Origin: Arthrobacter silviterrae
GTDB taxonomy: Bacteria; Actinomycetota; Actinomycetes; Actinomycetales; Micrococcaceae
Assembly: GCF_011045165.1 (NCBI RefSeq)
Contig: NZ_JAAKZI010000001.1
Coordinates: 124,001-188,000 of the forward strand
Reading direction: 5' to 3'
DNA length: 64,000 nt
The notes beneath the pieces were generated by a model. That model was not told the DNA's origin. It did no database searches and was given only the letters and a program-made list of their open reading frames with translations. Both the position numbers and the translations under genes were made by a program. Positions 51,983-60,984 of the stretch are shown here, one piece after another; position 1 is the stretch's first letter, and the number at the start of each line of letters is the position of its first letter.

Positions 51983-53391
51983 TGTCCGCTGCGGCCGGGG
52001 TCGGGTTCCGTTCCGAACGCGGCCCGGTGCTGATCTCGCTCATGGTCAGCATGGCGCTCGTGGCACTCGATGCGACCGTGCTGGCCACGGCGGTGCCGTC
52101 CATCGTGGACAGCCTGGGCGGATTCTCCTCCTTCCCGTGGCTGTTTTCCGTCTACCTCCTCGCCCAGGCGGTGACTGTGCCTGTCTACGCCAAGCTTTCC
52201 GACACCCTGGGCCGCAAGCCAGTGATGCTGGCCGGGATCAGCATCTTTCTGGCGGGCTCGGTCTTGGCCGGGCTGGCCTGGAGCATGCCGGTGCTGATCG
52301 CATGCCGACTCATCCAGGGCCTCGGTGCGGGGGCCATCCAGCCGGCCACCGCCACCATTGCCGGGGACATTTACACGGTCGAAGAACGCGCCCGGGCCCA
52401 AGGCTACCTTTCCGGGGTGTGGGCGGTGGCCGCCGTGCTGGGCCCGGCCCTTGGCGGACTGTTTTCCCAGTTCGCCTCGTGGCGTTGGATCTTCTTCGTC
52501 AATGTCCCCATCTGCATTGTGGCCATGTTGCTGCTGGCCAGGTCCTACCACGAAAACGTGGAACGCCGCCGCGTCCACATTGACTACCCCGGGGCGGTGC
52601 TGCTGGCCGGCGGCATGTCGCTGCTCATCCTGGCCGTGCTTGAGGGCGGGCAGGCCTGGGGCTGGGACTCGCCGCCCAGCATTGGCGGCTTCACCATCGG
52701 GGCAGCCTGCATCGCCGGCTTCGTGGTGGTTGAGCGGAGGACGGCGGACCCCGTTCTTCCGCTCTGGGTCCTCTCCCGCAGGCTGCTGCTGACCACGACA
52801 CTGGTCTCGCTGGGCGTGGGTGCCGTGCTGATCGGGCTGAGCTCCTACGTCCCGACGTTTCTGGAGGGATCGATCGGCACGGTGCCCTTGCTGGCGGGGC
52901 TGGCCGTGGCGGCCCAGTCGATCGGGTGGCCCATCGCCTCCAGCTTCTCCGGCCGCGTCTACATGCGCCACGGCTTCCGCAGCACGTCGATGCTTGGCAT
53001 GGCCGTCATCGTGGCCGGTGCGCTGGCCCTGGTCATTGCCTCAGCCCGGCCAAACGTGTGGGTGGTGGCGTGCTGCTGCCTGCTCATTGGCGCCGGCCTC
53101 GGCTTTGCCTCCACCCCGGCCATCGTGGCCGCTCAATCATCCGTGGGCTGGGGCCAGCGCGGCGTGGTGACGGGCTCAAACATGCTGGCCCGGGCCATCG
53201 GCAGCTCCGTGGGCGTGGCAATCTTTGGGGCGGTGGCCAATTCCATCGTGGCGTCCACGGGACTGGGCCCCACCGATCCCGCCACCATCATCGCCTCCGC
53301 CCGCGGCGTGTTCCTGGCCGTGCTGGCCTGTGGAATCCTGGGGCTGGCCGCTGCCGCCGCCATGCCCCGCTCCGTCGCCGTCGTGCCCTGA
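51982..53391 (+). CDS. MFS drug exporter, DHA2 (14-TMS) type
   Basis: A 469-residue exporter with about 14 helices. Motif D1/A (ALDATVLATAVPSIV and KLSDTLGRKPVML) and motif C (GVWAVAAVLGPALGGLFSQFASWRWIFFVNVPI) of the DHA2 family are all visible. Coupled to the hydrolase gene. Convergent with mgtE across a 156-base gap that holds a 32-bp-period repeat. Confidence 0.92.
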   Translation: MSAAAGVGFRSERGPVLISLMVSMALVALDATVLATAVPSIVDSLGGFSSFPWLFSVYLLAQAVTVPVYAKLSDTLGRKPVMLAGISIFLAGSVLAGLAWSMPVLIACRLIQGLGAGAIQPATATIAGDIYTVEERARAQGYLSGVWAVAAVLGPALGGLFSQFASWRWIFFVNVPICIVAMLLLARSYHENVERRRVHIDYPGAVLLAGGMSLLILAVLEGGQAWGWDSPPSIGGFTIGAACIAGFVVVERRTADPVLPLWVLSRRLLLTTTLVSLGVGAVLIGLSSYVPTFLEGSIGTVPLLAGLAVAAQSIGWPIASSFSGRVYMRHGFRSTSMLGMAVIVAGALALVIASARPNVWVVACCCLLIGAGLGFASTPAIVAAQSSVGWGQRGVVTGSNMLARAIGSSVGVAIFGAVANSIVASTGLGPTDPATIIASARGVFLAVLACGILGLAAAAAMPRSVAVVP

Positions 53392-53461
53392 GCAAAGGCA
53401 CGACGAAGGCGACACCTGCTCGCCGGTTCAGCGCCCCTCCGGCCACTCCGCTGCCGCATGA

Positions 53462-53538
53462 TGAGGGAGGGTCGCAGGAATCCCCGCGAGACATGAGGGA
53501 GGGTCGGTGGGGAGGGCGCAAAAGGTGAGGGAGGGTCG
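53462..53538. repeat. 32-bp-period repeat array (core TGAGGGAGGGTCG)
   Basis: TGAGGGAGGGTCG recurs at 53462, 53494 and 53526, exactly 32 bases apart; bases between vary. It lies between the convergent MFS and mgtE stops. The reverse complement (CGACCCTC core) resembles the array near 63.8 kb, which has the same period. Confidence 0.75.
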
Positions 53539-53547
53539 GTGCGGGGG

Positions 53548-54906
53548 TCAGAGGCCGAGGATGCTGGTGGCGATGAGGAAGTAGATCACCAGCCCGGTGG
53601 CGTCCACAAACGTGGAAATGAACGGGTTGGAGAACACTGCCGGATCGGCCTTGACTGCCTTGCCCAGCAGCGGCATGAGTCCGCCGATGCTGGCCGCCAT
53701 GGTGCACACGCCCAGCAGCGTCAGCCCAATGACCAGGCCGATGGGCACCGTGAACGCGATGGAGGCAATCGCGAACCCAAGGGCGCCCAGGAGCAGGCCC
53801 AGGAAGGCCCCCACGCGCACTTCACGGGCAAAGACCTTGAACACGTCGCGGGGGCGCACGTCCCCCAGCGCCAGCGCACGGGTGATGGTGGTGGCGGCCT
53901 GGTTGCCCGTGTTGCCGCCGGTGCCGATCAGCAGCGGGATGAACAGGGAGAGGACCACCTGCTGTTCCAGCGTGGCCTCAAACGCGCCAATGACCTGGAC
54001 GGTCAGCGTGGCGCCCAGGGCCAGCACCAGCAGCCACACCACTCGGGCCCGGACAATGCTGCCGACAGGGGTGGCCAGGTATGGGCGGCGGAGCGGCTCG
54101 GTGCCTCCGGAGCGCGCCGCGTCCTCGCTTTCCGCCTCTTCCAGGATCACCAGTGCGTCGTCTACCGTGAGGATCCCGACCAGGCGGTCCTCGGCGTCGA
54201 CAATGGGCAGCACCAGCACCTTGGCATCGGCGCAGTACCGCGCGGCGTGCTCCGCGTCCAAGGTGGCCGGCACGCTCATCGGCGTCTTCATGATGTCGGC
54301 AACCAGCTGCGACTCTTCAGCCCGGAGCACGTCACGCAGGGACACGACCCCCACCAGGTGGCGGCCGCCGTCGGTCACTGGAATCGTGTAGACGCTCTCT
54401 GCGTCGTCGAGGTGGGCGCGGACGCGGGCGAACGTTTCCCGCACCGTCAGCATGGGATGGGTCGTGACGAATTCCGGGCTCATGAATCGGCCCACGGAAC
54501 GCTGCGGATAACCCAGGACGGTGCTGGTGAGCGCGCGCTCCCTTTCATCCAGACCGGAGATGAGGCGGTGCGCCACGGAGGCCGGCAGCTCATCGAGCAG
54601 GGCCACGCGGTCATCCGGGCTCAGTTGCGCAAAAACCTCGGCAACGTCTGCTTCCTGCAGGCCGGAAACGAGGTCGGCCCGCAGTGCCGCGTCGAGGCGT
54701 TCAAAGACCTCCAGCGCCCGGTCCTTGGACAGGGTACGGTAGGCCAGGGCCCGCTGGATGGTGCTCAGGCGTTCCAGCTGCTCCAGCGTTTCAGCCAGGT
54801 CCAGGGCCTGCAGCACGCGGGAAACGCCGGCAACATCATTGGCTCCCAGGGCCCTGCCCAGGAGCTCGGCGCTGGCGTCAAAGGTCTGCGTTGGGGACTT
54901 GATCAT
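53548..54906 (-). CDS. mgtE: MgtE-family magnesium transporter
   Basis: A 452-residue Mg2+ channel/transporter. Order: cytosolic N-domain (about 1-130, superhelix), two CBS domains (about 130-255; PVTDGGRHLVGVVSLRDVLRA and PIVDAEDRLVGILTVDDALVILEE), then five helices from about 280 with LLIGTGGNTGNQAATTITRALALGDV, the conserved pore/metal segment. ATG 54906 follows CGGAGG. Imports Mg2+; CBS domains gate by internal Mg2+. A candidate leader peptide and hairpin lie upstream in its 5' region. Confidence 0.93.
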   Translation of the reverse strand: MIKSPTQTFDASAELLGRALGANDVAGVSRVLQALDLAETLEQLERLSTIQRALAYRTLSKDRALEVFERLDAALRADLVSGLQEADVAEVFAQLSPDDRVALLDELPASVAHRLISGLDERERALTSTVLGYPQRSVGRFMSPEFVTTHPMLTVRETFARVRAHLDDAESVYTIPVTDGGRHLVGVVSLRDVLRAEESQLVADIMKTPMSVPATLDAEHAARYCADAKVLVLPIVDAEDRLVGILTVDDALVILEEAESEDAARSGGTEPLRRPYLATPVGSIVRARVVWLLVLALGATLTVQVIGAFEATLEQQVVLSLFIPLLIGTGGNTGNQAATTITRALALGDVRPRDVFKVFAREVRVGAFLGLLLGALGFAIASIAFTVPIGLVIGLTLLGVCTMAASIGGLMPLLGKAVKADPAVFSNPFISTFVDATGLVIYFLIATSILGL

Positions 54907-55012
54907 GGTCCGGTTCCCTCCGGTGGGGGGCACACGCCGGCCTGCCGCGGCGGTAGCCGGGGTGGCGGTAGCCGTAGTGGCTGCAGTCGCGGTGGCTGCA
55001 AAGGCGGTGTGC

Positions 55013-55065
55013 AAAAGGGGTGGGTGGTCTGGTGCGCGCAGCCGCGCAGCCCACCGTGACGGGCA
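55013..55065 (-). terminator. attenuator-like hairpin in the mgtE leader
   Basis: On the minus strand GGTGGG can pair with a later CCCACC, followed by CCTTTTG, between the leader ORF stop and mgtE. Another stem (TGACGG/CCGTCA, 55061-55081) overlaps the leader ORF stop. They could switch transcription termination with leader translation. Confidence 0.45.
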
Positions 55066-55074
55066 AATCTGCCG

Positions 55075-55143
55075 TCAGCTGGCGTCCCCTGGGTACAGGT
55101 GTGGCTCGCGCGGGGCGGTAGTTCGACTAGGTCCGTCGTCCAT
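55075..55143 (-). CDS. candidate mgtE leader peptide (22 residues)
   Basis: A 22-codon frame beginning MDDGPS and ending YPGDAS with TGA, starting at 55143. A very strong ribosome site (GGAGGTGGGAGG) lies five bases ahead, better than that of mgtE itself. Acidic, Pro-containing starts destabilise ribosomes when Mg2+ is low (intrinsic ribosome destabilisation), as used by MgtL-type leaders. Position, 168 bases before mgtE and followed by an attenuator-like stem, suggests Mg2+-sensing control. Not proven; could be part of an mgtE leader RNA of other kind. Confidence 0.5.
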   Translation of the reverse strand: MDDGPSRTTAPREPHLYPGDAS

Positions 55144-55321
55144 GCGTGCCTCCCACCTCCATCCATTCCGGGCCCGTCGACCGTGTCCGCGACAAAGGTT
55201 TTGCTGCAATGGTCCGCTGCGACCAGGGGATAAGTTGCAAGCGGTTGCGGCACAGGAGGGCGTCCCCCCATCCTAGGCCGGGGCGCCTGTGAACCACCAA
55301 TCACGGCGGGTTCCGCAGAGG

Positions 55322-55930
55322 TCAGAGCAGCCAGCCGTTTTCCTGCGCAATGTGCACTGCTTCCGCACGGGTCCGGGCGCCCGTCTTGCCCATGGCGCTG
55401 GAAAGATAGTTGCGCACCGTCCCTTCGGTCAGAAAGGTGGCCGCGGCAATGTCCTCCACCGTTCCGCCGCCGCCTGCCGCCCGGAGCACGTCGGTTTCCC
55501 GTTCCGTCAACGGGCTGTCGCCGGAGGTCATGCTCTCCACTGCCAGCGCCGGATCCACCACTCGCAGCCCTGCGGCGACCTTCCGCACCGCGTCCGCCAG
55601 CTGCCTTGCCGGGGTGTCCTTGACCACGAACCCGCTGGCCCCTGCCTGCATGGCACGGCGCAGGTACCCCGGCCGGCCAAAGGTGGTGACCATCAGCACG
55701 CGGCAGTCCGGCGCGTCGAGGCGCAGCTTGGCCGCTGCGGCAATCCCGTCCAGCCCCGGCATTTCCACGTCCAGCAGTGCCACGTCGGCCCGGTGAAGGA
55801 CGACGGCGGCGCCCACCTCATCCCCCCGGCCCACCTCTGCGACCACCTCGATGTCCGCTTCCAGGCCCAGGAGCGCGGCCAGCGCGCCCCGGACCAGGGC
55901 CTGGTCGTCAGCTATCACCAGCCGGATCAC
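55322..55930 (-). CDS. NarL/LuxR-type response regulator
   Basis: A 202-residue regulator. Receiver: ADDQ acidic pair, phosphoacceptor Asp in LLDVEMPGLDG (near residue 54), Lys in VVKDTP. C-terminal LuxR HTH: LTERETDVLRAAGGGGTVEDIAAATFLTEGTVRNYLSSAMGKTGARTRAEAVHIAQENGW. GTG start overlaps the kinase stop (GTGA). Partner of the DesK-type kinase upstream; probably controls the ABC exporter of the same operon. Confidence 0.93.
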   Translation of the reverse strand: MIRLVIADDQALVRGALAALLGLEADIEVVAEVGRGDEVGAAVVLHRADVALLDVEMPGLDGIAAAAKLRLDAPDCRVLMVTTFGRPGYLRRAMQAGASGFVVKDTPARQLADAVRKVAAGLRVVDPALAVESMTSGDSPLTERETDVLRAAGGGGTVEDIAAATFLTEGTVRNYLSSAMGKTGARTRAEAVHIAQENGWLL

Positions 55931-57192
55931 AGGCTCAGCCTCAGCCGGAAGCCGCCCAGGGCGGAGCGGCCCAACTCAAGCGTGGCGCCGGCCGCGGCAG
56001 CCCGCTCCGCCAGGCCGTTGAGTCCGCTGCCGGCGGGGCGGCCGTCTCCGGCCACCCGCCCGTCCCCTGCCGGGGCGGCACCCAAGGTGCCGGGTTCCGC
56101 GGAGGGGCCGGCGCCGTCGTCGTCAATCTGGAGGAAGCGCGCGGACAGGGTGACCCTGCAGCAGCTGGCGCCGGCATGCCTGATGACGTTGGTGATGCCT
56201 TCGCGGAGGGCCCAGCCAAAGAGTTCGCGTGAGGTGGCGGGCACGGAATCGGCGGCCCCGGGCAGTTCGGCCTCGATCCCGGCCGCGGCCAGCGCGGTGC
56301 GGGCACTGGCCAGCTCGGTGAGGACGTTGACGCCGCGGTACCCGCCCACGGTGGCGCGCACATCCTCCAGGGCGCCGCGGGCCAGGTCTTCAAGGTCGGC
56401 AATTTCCGCTGCGGCCTTGTCGGGGGCGGTGGGCAGCAGCCGCCCGGCCAGTTCAGCCTTGACGGCGATGACAGTCAGGGAGTGCCCCAGGATGTCGTGC
56501 ATGTCCCGGGCCACGCGGCTGCGTTCCTCCCGGACGGCCAGCGCGGCCAGTTCATGCTGGGTCTGGCGCAGTTCCCGGATGGTGGCCAGCTGCCGGGAGA
56601 AGGCCATCATCATCAGGCCCAGTGAGCCGATGGTGGCCGCCTGGGAGAAGGCATTGGCAGGCTCCGCGCCGGCCGCTGCATTGATGGCGAAGGATCCCCC
56701 CGACAAGGCGATAATGGCGGCCAAGGCAAGGGTGCGGGGGTGGCCCTGGCTGCCGACGAACACCGACACGAACGTCCACAGCCACGTGGTGCCGACCGCA
56801 GCGTCCGGGTAGGCGAAAAATGCCACGCTGATGCCGAAGAAGCCCAGGGCGAGGAAGGCCTTGAACCGTTGGCTGCGGTACCACCCCATGGGCGGCCCCA
56901 CCATGAAAACGGCCACGAACACCAGCATGTGGACCCAGAGCAGGGCGTTGACCCAAGGGTTGCGCTCCCCGGCCGCGGCGCCCCAACCGCTGCTGAGCAG
57001 CAGGATCAGGCCGGAGATGCCCGCGGCAATGAACCAGCGGCGGGGCCCGCGCCCGGCCGCCAGCTCCCGGATGGAGGGGACGTGGTCCGTGGCAGGGAAC
57101 CAGCCCGATTCCCCGGGTCCGTTGCTTGCCATTGATGCCATAAGGCCCACTGTATGCTTTCCCGGCCGGGGCGGGGCTGCTCCCGCACTCAC
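55927..57192 (-). CDS. DesK-type (HisKA_3) sensor histidine kinase
   Basis: Up to 421 residues. Five or six N-terminal helices (about 50-190), then the HisKA_3 dimerisation helix with phosphoacceptor His in EERSRVARDMHDILGHSLTVIAVKAEL, and an ATPase domain ending with DDDGAGPSAEPG...GSGLNGLAERAAAAGATLELG. GTG 57192 overlaps the permease stop (GTGA), which argues for this start; an ATG at 57141 also exists. Membrane sensor, perhaps of lipid state or a compound exported by the neighbouring ABC system. Confidence 0.9.
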   Translation of the reverse strand: MSAGAAPPRPGKHTVGLMASMASNGPGESGWFPATDHVPSIRELAAGRGPRRWFIAAGISGLILLLSSGWGAAAGERNPWVNALLWVHMLVFVAVFMVGPPMGWYRSQRFKAFLALGFFGISVAFFAYPDAAVGTTWLWTFVSVFVGSQGHPRTLALAAIIALSGGSFAINAAAGAEPANAFSQAATIGSLGLMMMAFSRQLATIRELRQTQHELAALAVREERSRVARDMHDILGHSLTVIAVKAELAGRLLPTAPDKAAAEIADLEDLARGALEDVRATVGGYRGVNVLTELASARTALAAAGIEAELPGAADSVPATSRELFGWALREGITNVIRHAGASCCRVTLSARFLQIDDDGAGPSAEPGTLGAAPAGDGRVAGDGRPAGSGLNGLAERAAAAGATLELGRSALGGFRLRLSL

Positions 57193-57998
57193 ACCCGCTG
57201 GGTGTCGCGGCGGAAGGCGAGTGCGGCGCCGATCCCGAAGACGGCCAGCCAGAGGATGACATTGCCCACGGCGAGCCAGTTGAAGGCATCCCCTGTCAGC
57301 GGGGACCGGGCAATTTCACCGAGCCCGTAGGTGGGGGTCCACACGCCGATGTCCTGCAGGGGCTTGGCCATGGTGTCCAGGGGCTGGAACAGGCCGCCGA
57401 AGAAGGCCAGGAATGCCAGCGCCGGGCCCATGAACTGCATGACGTTTTCGCTGGGGACGAGGTAGCCCACCATCAGGCCCATGGCGGTGAAGACGAGGGA
57501 TCCCAGCCACGCGGCAGTCCCGGCCACAATCCACACGTGCAGGGGCAGCCGCACGCCGATGGCCAGGCCCGTGGCAAAGGTGGCCAGCACGGCCAGCAGG
57601 CCGATGGAAAGCCCGCCGAGGATTTTTACGAAGATGTTCGCCACGGGATGCAGCGGGGTGAGGCGCAGCTGCCGGCTCCAGCCGAGCTGGCGTTCAATGG
57701 CCACGGCCCCGCCGGCTGAGGTGGAGGCCATCATGGCTCCATAGACGGCCATGGAAATCATGATGAACGCGACCACGGACGGTGCGCCCTGGGCCACGGT
57801 GCGGCCGGTTTCGATGGACGTGTCCCGGAATTGCAGCCCAAAGGCCAGGAACATGACGATGGGAAAGGCGACGGTAAAGAACAGGGTGCGGCGGTTGCGG
57901 AAGCGCCGCTTGATCTCGATGCCGAGCAGGGTGGGGTTGAGGCCGCCGAAGGGCGGGACGTTGCGGGCGTGCCCTGTTGCGGGCAGTGCTGTGGTCAT
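57189..57998 (-). CDS. ABC-2 type transporter permease
   Basis: A 269-residue permease with six helices. N-terminal amphipathic stretch GIEIKRRFRNRRTLFFTVAFPIVMFLAF, long central VSTSAGGAVAIERQLGWSRQLRLTPLHPVANIFVKILGG (coupling region) and LGEIARSPLTGD near the end. Five bases after the ATPase gene. Coupled to the kinase by GTGA. Exports a drug, lipid or peptide, unknown. Confidence 0.9.
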   Translation of the reverse strand: MTTALPATGHARNVPPFGGLNPTLLGIEIKRRFRNRRTLFFTVAFPIVMFLAFGLQFRDTSIETGRTVAQGAPSVVAFIMISMAVYGAMMASTSAGGAVAIERQLGWSRQLRLTPLHPVANIFVKILGGLSIGLLAVLATFATGLAIGVRLPLHVWIVAGTAAWLGSLVFTAMGLMVGYLVPSENVMQFMGPALAFLAFFGGLFQPLDTMAKPLQDIGVWTPTYGLGEIARSPLTGDAFNWLAVGNVILWLAVFGIGAALAFRRDTQRV

Positions 57999-58003
57999 GG
58001 CGG

Positions 58004-59014
58004 TTACTTTCCTTTGCTTTCTGTCCCTGTTATTTCGGCTGCGGCGTCCGCGTCCCCGGTGAGGGCCACGAAGGCGTCCTCAAGGTTGTGGGAGGTGATT
58101 TCAAGGTCGACGGCGTTCGTGGAGTTGAGCAGGTACCTCGCCACGGCGTCGGAATCCTTGGTGCGGATGGCCAGCCTTTCGCCTTGGACTTGCACCGAGT
58201 CCACGCCTGGCAGGGCGGCGAGCGCGGCTGCGTCTGCATTGTCCGCCGTGGCGAGCACGGTGCGTCCTGAGGCGAGGTTCTTGATTTCAGCCGCCGTCCC
58301 GTCCGCCACGATCTTCCCGCGGCGCACCAGCACAATCCTGTCCGCGTAGGCATCCGCCTCCTCCAGGTAGTGGGTGGCAAAGATGACGGTGCGGCCCCGT
58401 GCGGTGTCGGCACGGATGGCCTGCCAAAAGTCCCGCCGCCCCTCCACGTCCATGCCGGTGGTGGGCTCGTCCAGGATCAGCAGGCCCGGATCGGAGAGCA
58501 GGGCCATGGCGAAGCGCAGCCGCTGCTGCTGGCCGCCCGAGCACTTTTCCACCCGCCGGCCCGCGACGTCGAGGATGCCCGCGCGGTCCAGGACTTCGTC
58601 CACGGGCTGGTGCTGGGCAAAGAGCGACGCCGTGAGGGCTGCCGTTTCACGCACCGTGAGGTCCTTCAGGAGCCCGCCGGTTTGCATGACGGCGCTGACC
58701 AGGCCGTGGGCGATGGCTGCCCGGGGCGCCATGCCGAAGATGGCGAGGCTGCCGGCGTCGGGCTTGGAAAGGCCCAGCAGCATGTCGATGGTGGTGGTTT
58801 TGCCCGCGCCGTTGGGGCCAAGGAACGCCACCACCTCGCCCGGGCGGATCTGCAGGTCGATGCCGTTGACGGCGTGGACGGTCTTCGAGTGGGTTCCGAA
58901 GGACTTGTGCAAACCTGTGGCGTCCACGGCGAGCGGGCCGGTGGGATCGGGCGCAGCGCCCCGTGGCAGGGTGCTGCCCTGTCGGTTGTGCGCCTGCGTG
59001 GCGGGAACGGTCAT
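58004..59014 (-). CDS. ABC transporter ATP-binding protein
   Basis: A 336-residue ATPase. Walker A GPNGAGKTTTIDMLLG, signature CSGGQQQRLRFAMAL, Walker B LLILDEPTTGMDVEGRRDFW, H-loop ATHYLEEAD. C-terminal extension of about 90 residues typical of DrrA-type exporters. Forms the exporter with the permease downstream. A 36-residue N-terminal tail precedes the core. Confidence 0.93.
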   Translation of the reverse strand: MTVPATQAHNRQGSTLPRGAAPDPTGPLAVDATGLHKSFGTHSKTVHAVNGIDLQIRPGEVVAFLGPNGAGKTTTIDMLLGLSKPDAGSLAIFGMAPRAAIAHGLVSAVMQTGGLLKDLTVRETAALTASLFAQHQPVDEVLDRAGILDVAGRRVEKCSGGQQQRLRFAMALLSDPGLLILDEPTTGMDVEGRRDFWQAIRADTARGRTVIFATHYLEEADAYADRIVLVRRGKIVADGTAAEIKNLASGRTVLATADNADAAALAALPGVDSVQVQGERLAIRTKDSDAVARYLLNSTNAVDLEITSHNLEDAFVALTGDADAAAEITGTESKGK

Positions 59015-59036
59015 GGTGAGTCTCCTTCAGGATCGG

Positions 59037-59579
59037 TCAATGATGGATGCGTGCGGCCGGCTGGGCGGCGGACGTCAGGGCGGCCGTAGCGGCTGGCGCG
59101 GCGGCCCGGGCCCGGGACAGCGTGCCGAAGCGCTGGGCCGCCAGTGCAATGCTGAGGTAGAGCATGATGGAGGTGGTCCCGAGGGCCTGTGCTCCAGCCC
59201 GCTCGGCGGCCGGGGCCAGGAAAACCCCCACCTGGTCCAGGCCCAGGTGGATGGCGAGGCCCGCGATCCACAGTGCCACGGTGGTCCAGTTGCCCTGCCG
59301 GAGCAGCGTGCCGCCGTCGCGCCAGACGCGGATCAGGCTGCCCCTCCACCAGCCGACGGCGGCAGCCGAGACGAGTCCGGCGCCCATGGCCAGGTACGCG
59401 GCCGCCGGAATCGCGGCATGCCCCGCCACGGCCGCAATCTGGCCGATGCCCACCACGCCCAGCACCAGCATGAGCAGGTAGGGCCGGTTTTCCCGGACGG
59501 GCCGGACACTGAGTTGGCGGTAGAGAATCCATGCCAATGCTGCCGCCGCCAGGGCAAGGTATGGGAGTTGCTGGGTCAT
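59037..59579 (-). CDS. five-to-six-helix membrane protein, exporter operon
   Basis: A 180-residue protein. Helices at LPYLALAAAALAWILYRQL, YLLMLVLGVVGIGQIAAVAG, IPAAAYLAMGAGLVSAAAVG, WTTVALWIAGLAIHLGLDQVGVFL, SIMLYLSIALAAQRFG. Begins ATG 59579 with GAGG nearby. First gene of the ABC/two-component operon. No family recognised; possible accessory subunit. Confidence 0.75.
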   Translation of the reverse strand: MTQQLPYLALAAAALAWILYRQLSVRPVRENRPYLLMLVLGVVGIGQIAAVAGHAAIPAAAYLAMGAGLVSAAAVGWWRGSLIRVWRDGGTLLRQGNWTTVALWIAGLAIHLGLDQVGVFLAPAAERAGAQALGTTSIMLYLSIALAAQRFGTLSRARAAAPAATAALTSAAQPAARIHH

Positions 59580-59759
59580 GATGCGCTGCCTCTTGCTGTG
59601 TTGGGTTCGGCCCGACGGGGCCATTGGAATAATTCTTCCGGCCGAAGGCCAGGGAGCCCCCACACGGCTGTCACGGGCTCCCCATGACATTTGTCATGAC
59701 CGCCCGCCGTCGGGGAGGCAGGCATTGTGTTCTTCACCCGCAGCGCCTAAGAATGGACC

Positions 59760-60980
59760 ATGACGGTCACGTTGAGGTCCCTGGAAACCGCAGTCCCGCC
59801 CACCATCCTGCTCCAGCCTGAAGCCCGCGACGTGTTTGCCGCCCAGCCCGGCCTGACCCGGCTGGGCCAGCGGCTGGTGCGGACCTGCTTTGACTCGGCC
59901 GCCATCGACACCCGGCACACGGCCGTCGCCGAAATGTCGCTGGATTACCAGGGGGACGGCGCGCCCGTGTTCTTCGACGCCGGCCAAGGACTCCTGCTCA
60001 CCCCCAGTACCAGGGAGCGCAACGAGCTGTTCACCGTGGAGGCCACCGCGTTGTTCATCGAGGCCGCATCCCGGGCCGTGGAAAAGTGCGACGGCGTGTC
60101 CCCGGCCGATGTCACGCATGTCATCACCGTCTCCTGCACAGGCTTTTTCAACCCGGGGCCGGATTACAAGATCGTCCGTGCGCTGGGTCTTGACGCTTCG
60201 GTGCAGCGCTACCACCTCGGGTTCATGGGATGCTACGCGGCATTCCCGGCCCTGCGGGCGGCCAAGGCGTTTTGCGAGGCGGATCCCCGTGCCGTGGTGC
60301 TGGTGGTGTCGGCCGAACTGTGTTCCCTGCACGTGCGGACCTCCAACAACCCGGACACCATCATGGGCTCGTCGCTGTTTGCCGACGGGGCGGCGGCCGC
60401 CGTCGTGACGGCACGCGAGCTTCCGGCCACACGGCCGGTGGTGGTGCTGGACCACTTTGAGACCGTGCTTACGCCGGTGGGTGAGGATTCCATGGCGTGG
60501 AACATTGGCGACCAGGGTTTTGAGATGGTCCTGGACAGTTACGTGCCGCGCATCATTGATGAGCACATTGTGGGGGCGCTGGAACCCCTGCTGGCCCATG
60601 AGCCCGGCCTGGCGGCCTTGCCGTACAGCGAGATCCGGCACTGGGCCATCCATCCCGGCGGGCGCAGCATCCTGGACAAGGTGGAGGCCAAGCTGCAGCT
60701 CACCCCCGATCAGCTGGTGCCCTCGCGGGAAACGTTGCGCAACTACGGCAACATGAGCAGCGCCACCGTGATGTTCGTCCTCAAGCACATCCTGGACCAG
60801 GCCGCCACCGCCGAGTCGGAAAGCATCTGCGCCATGGCCTTTGGCCCGGGGCTTACGGTGGAAACGGGGCTGTTCACCAAGGTGTCCCCCGGGCTGGGCG
60901 CCGAGACAGCCAGCGCGGCGGCTGGCGCGGCGGCTGGCGCGGCGGCTGGCGCGGCGGCCCGCAGCGCCGCCCGGGCCTGA
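59760..60980 (+). CDS. type III polyketide synthase (chalcone/stilbene synthase-like)
   Basis: A 406-residue homodimeric ketosynthase. Catalytic triad: Cys158 in HLGFMGCYAAFPALR, His298 in HWAIHPGG, Asn331 in YGNMSS. It extends an acyl-CoA starter with malonyl-CoA and cyclises, giving resorcinols, pyrones or quinone precursors. The last 30 residues are Ala/Gly repeats from a GGCTGGCGC-type microsatellite near 60905-60960 and are not part of the fold. Followed four bases later by the methyltransferase gene; one operon with the FAD monooxygenase. Confidence 0.93.
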   Translation: MTVTLRSLETAVPPTILLQPEARDVFAAQPGLTRLGQRLVRTCFDSAAIDTRHTAVAEMSLDYQGDGAPVFFDAGQGLLLTPSTRERNELFTVEATALFIEAASRAVEKCDGVSPADVTHVITVSCTGFFNPGPDYKIVRALGLDASVQRYHLGFMGCYAAFPALRAAKAFCEADPRAVVLVVSAELCSLHVRTSNNPDTIMGSSLFADGAAAAVVTARELPATRPVVVLDHFETVLTPVGEDSMAWNIGDQGFEMVLDSYVPRIIDEHIVGALEPLLAHEPGLAALPYSEIRHWAIHPGGRSILDKVEAKLQLTPDQLVPSRETLRNYGNMSSATVMFVLKHILDQAATAESESICAMAFGPGLTVETGLFTKVSPGLGAETASAAAGAAAGAAAGAAARSAARA

Positions 60981-60984
60981 CGCC

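Noticed and set aside
54907-55270. M-box (ykoK) Mg2+ riboswitch before mgtE
   Set aside because: GGTGGGAGGC resembles the start of the M-box consensus but I cannot trace the remaining conserved loops; a short leader frame fits better.
54903-55304. 133-residue minus-strand frame upstream of mgtE
   Set aside because: Poor codon pattern and low-complexity Arg/Pro content; it overlaps the leader region in another frame.
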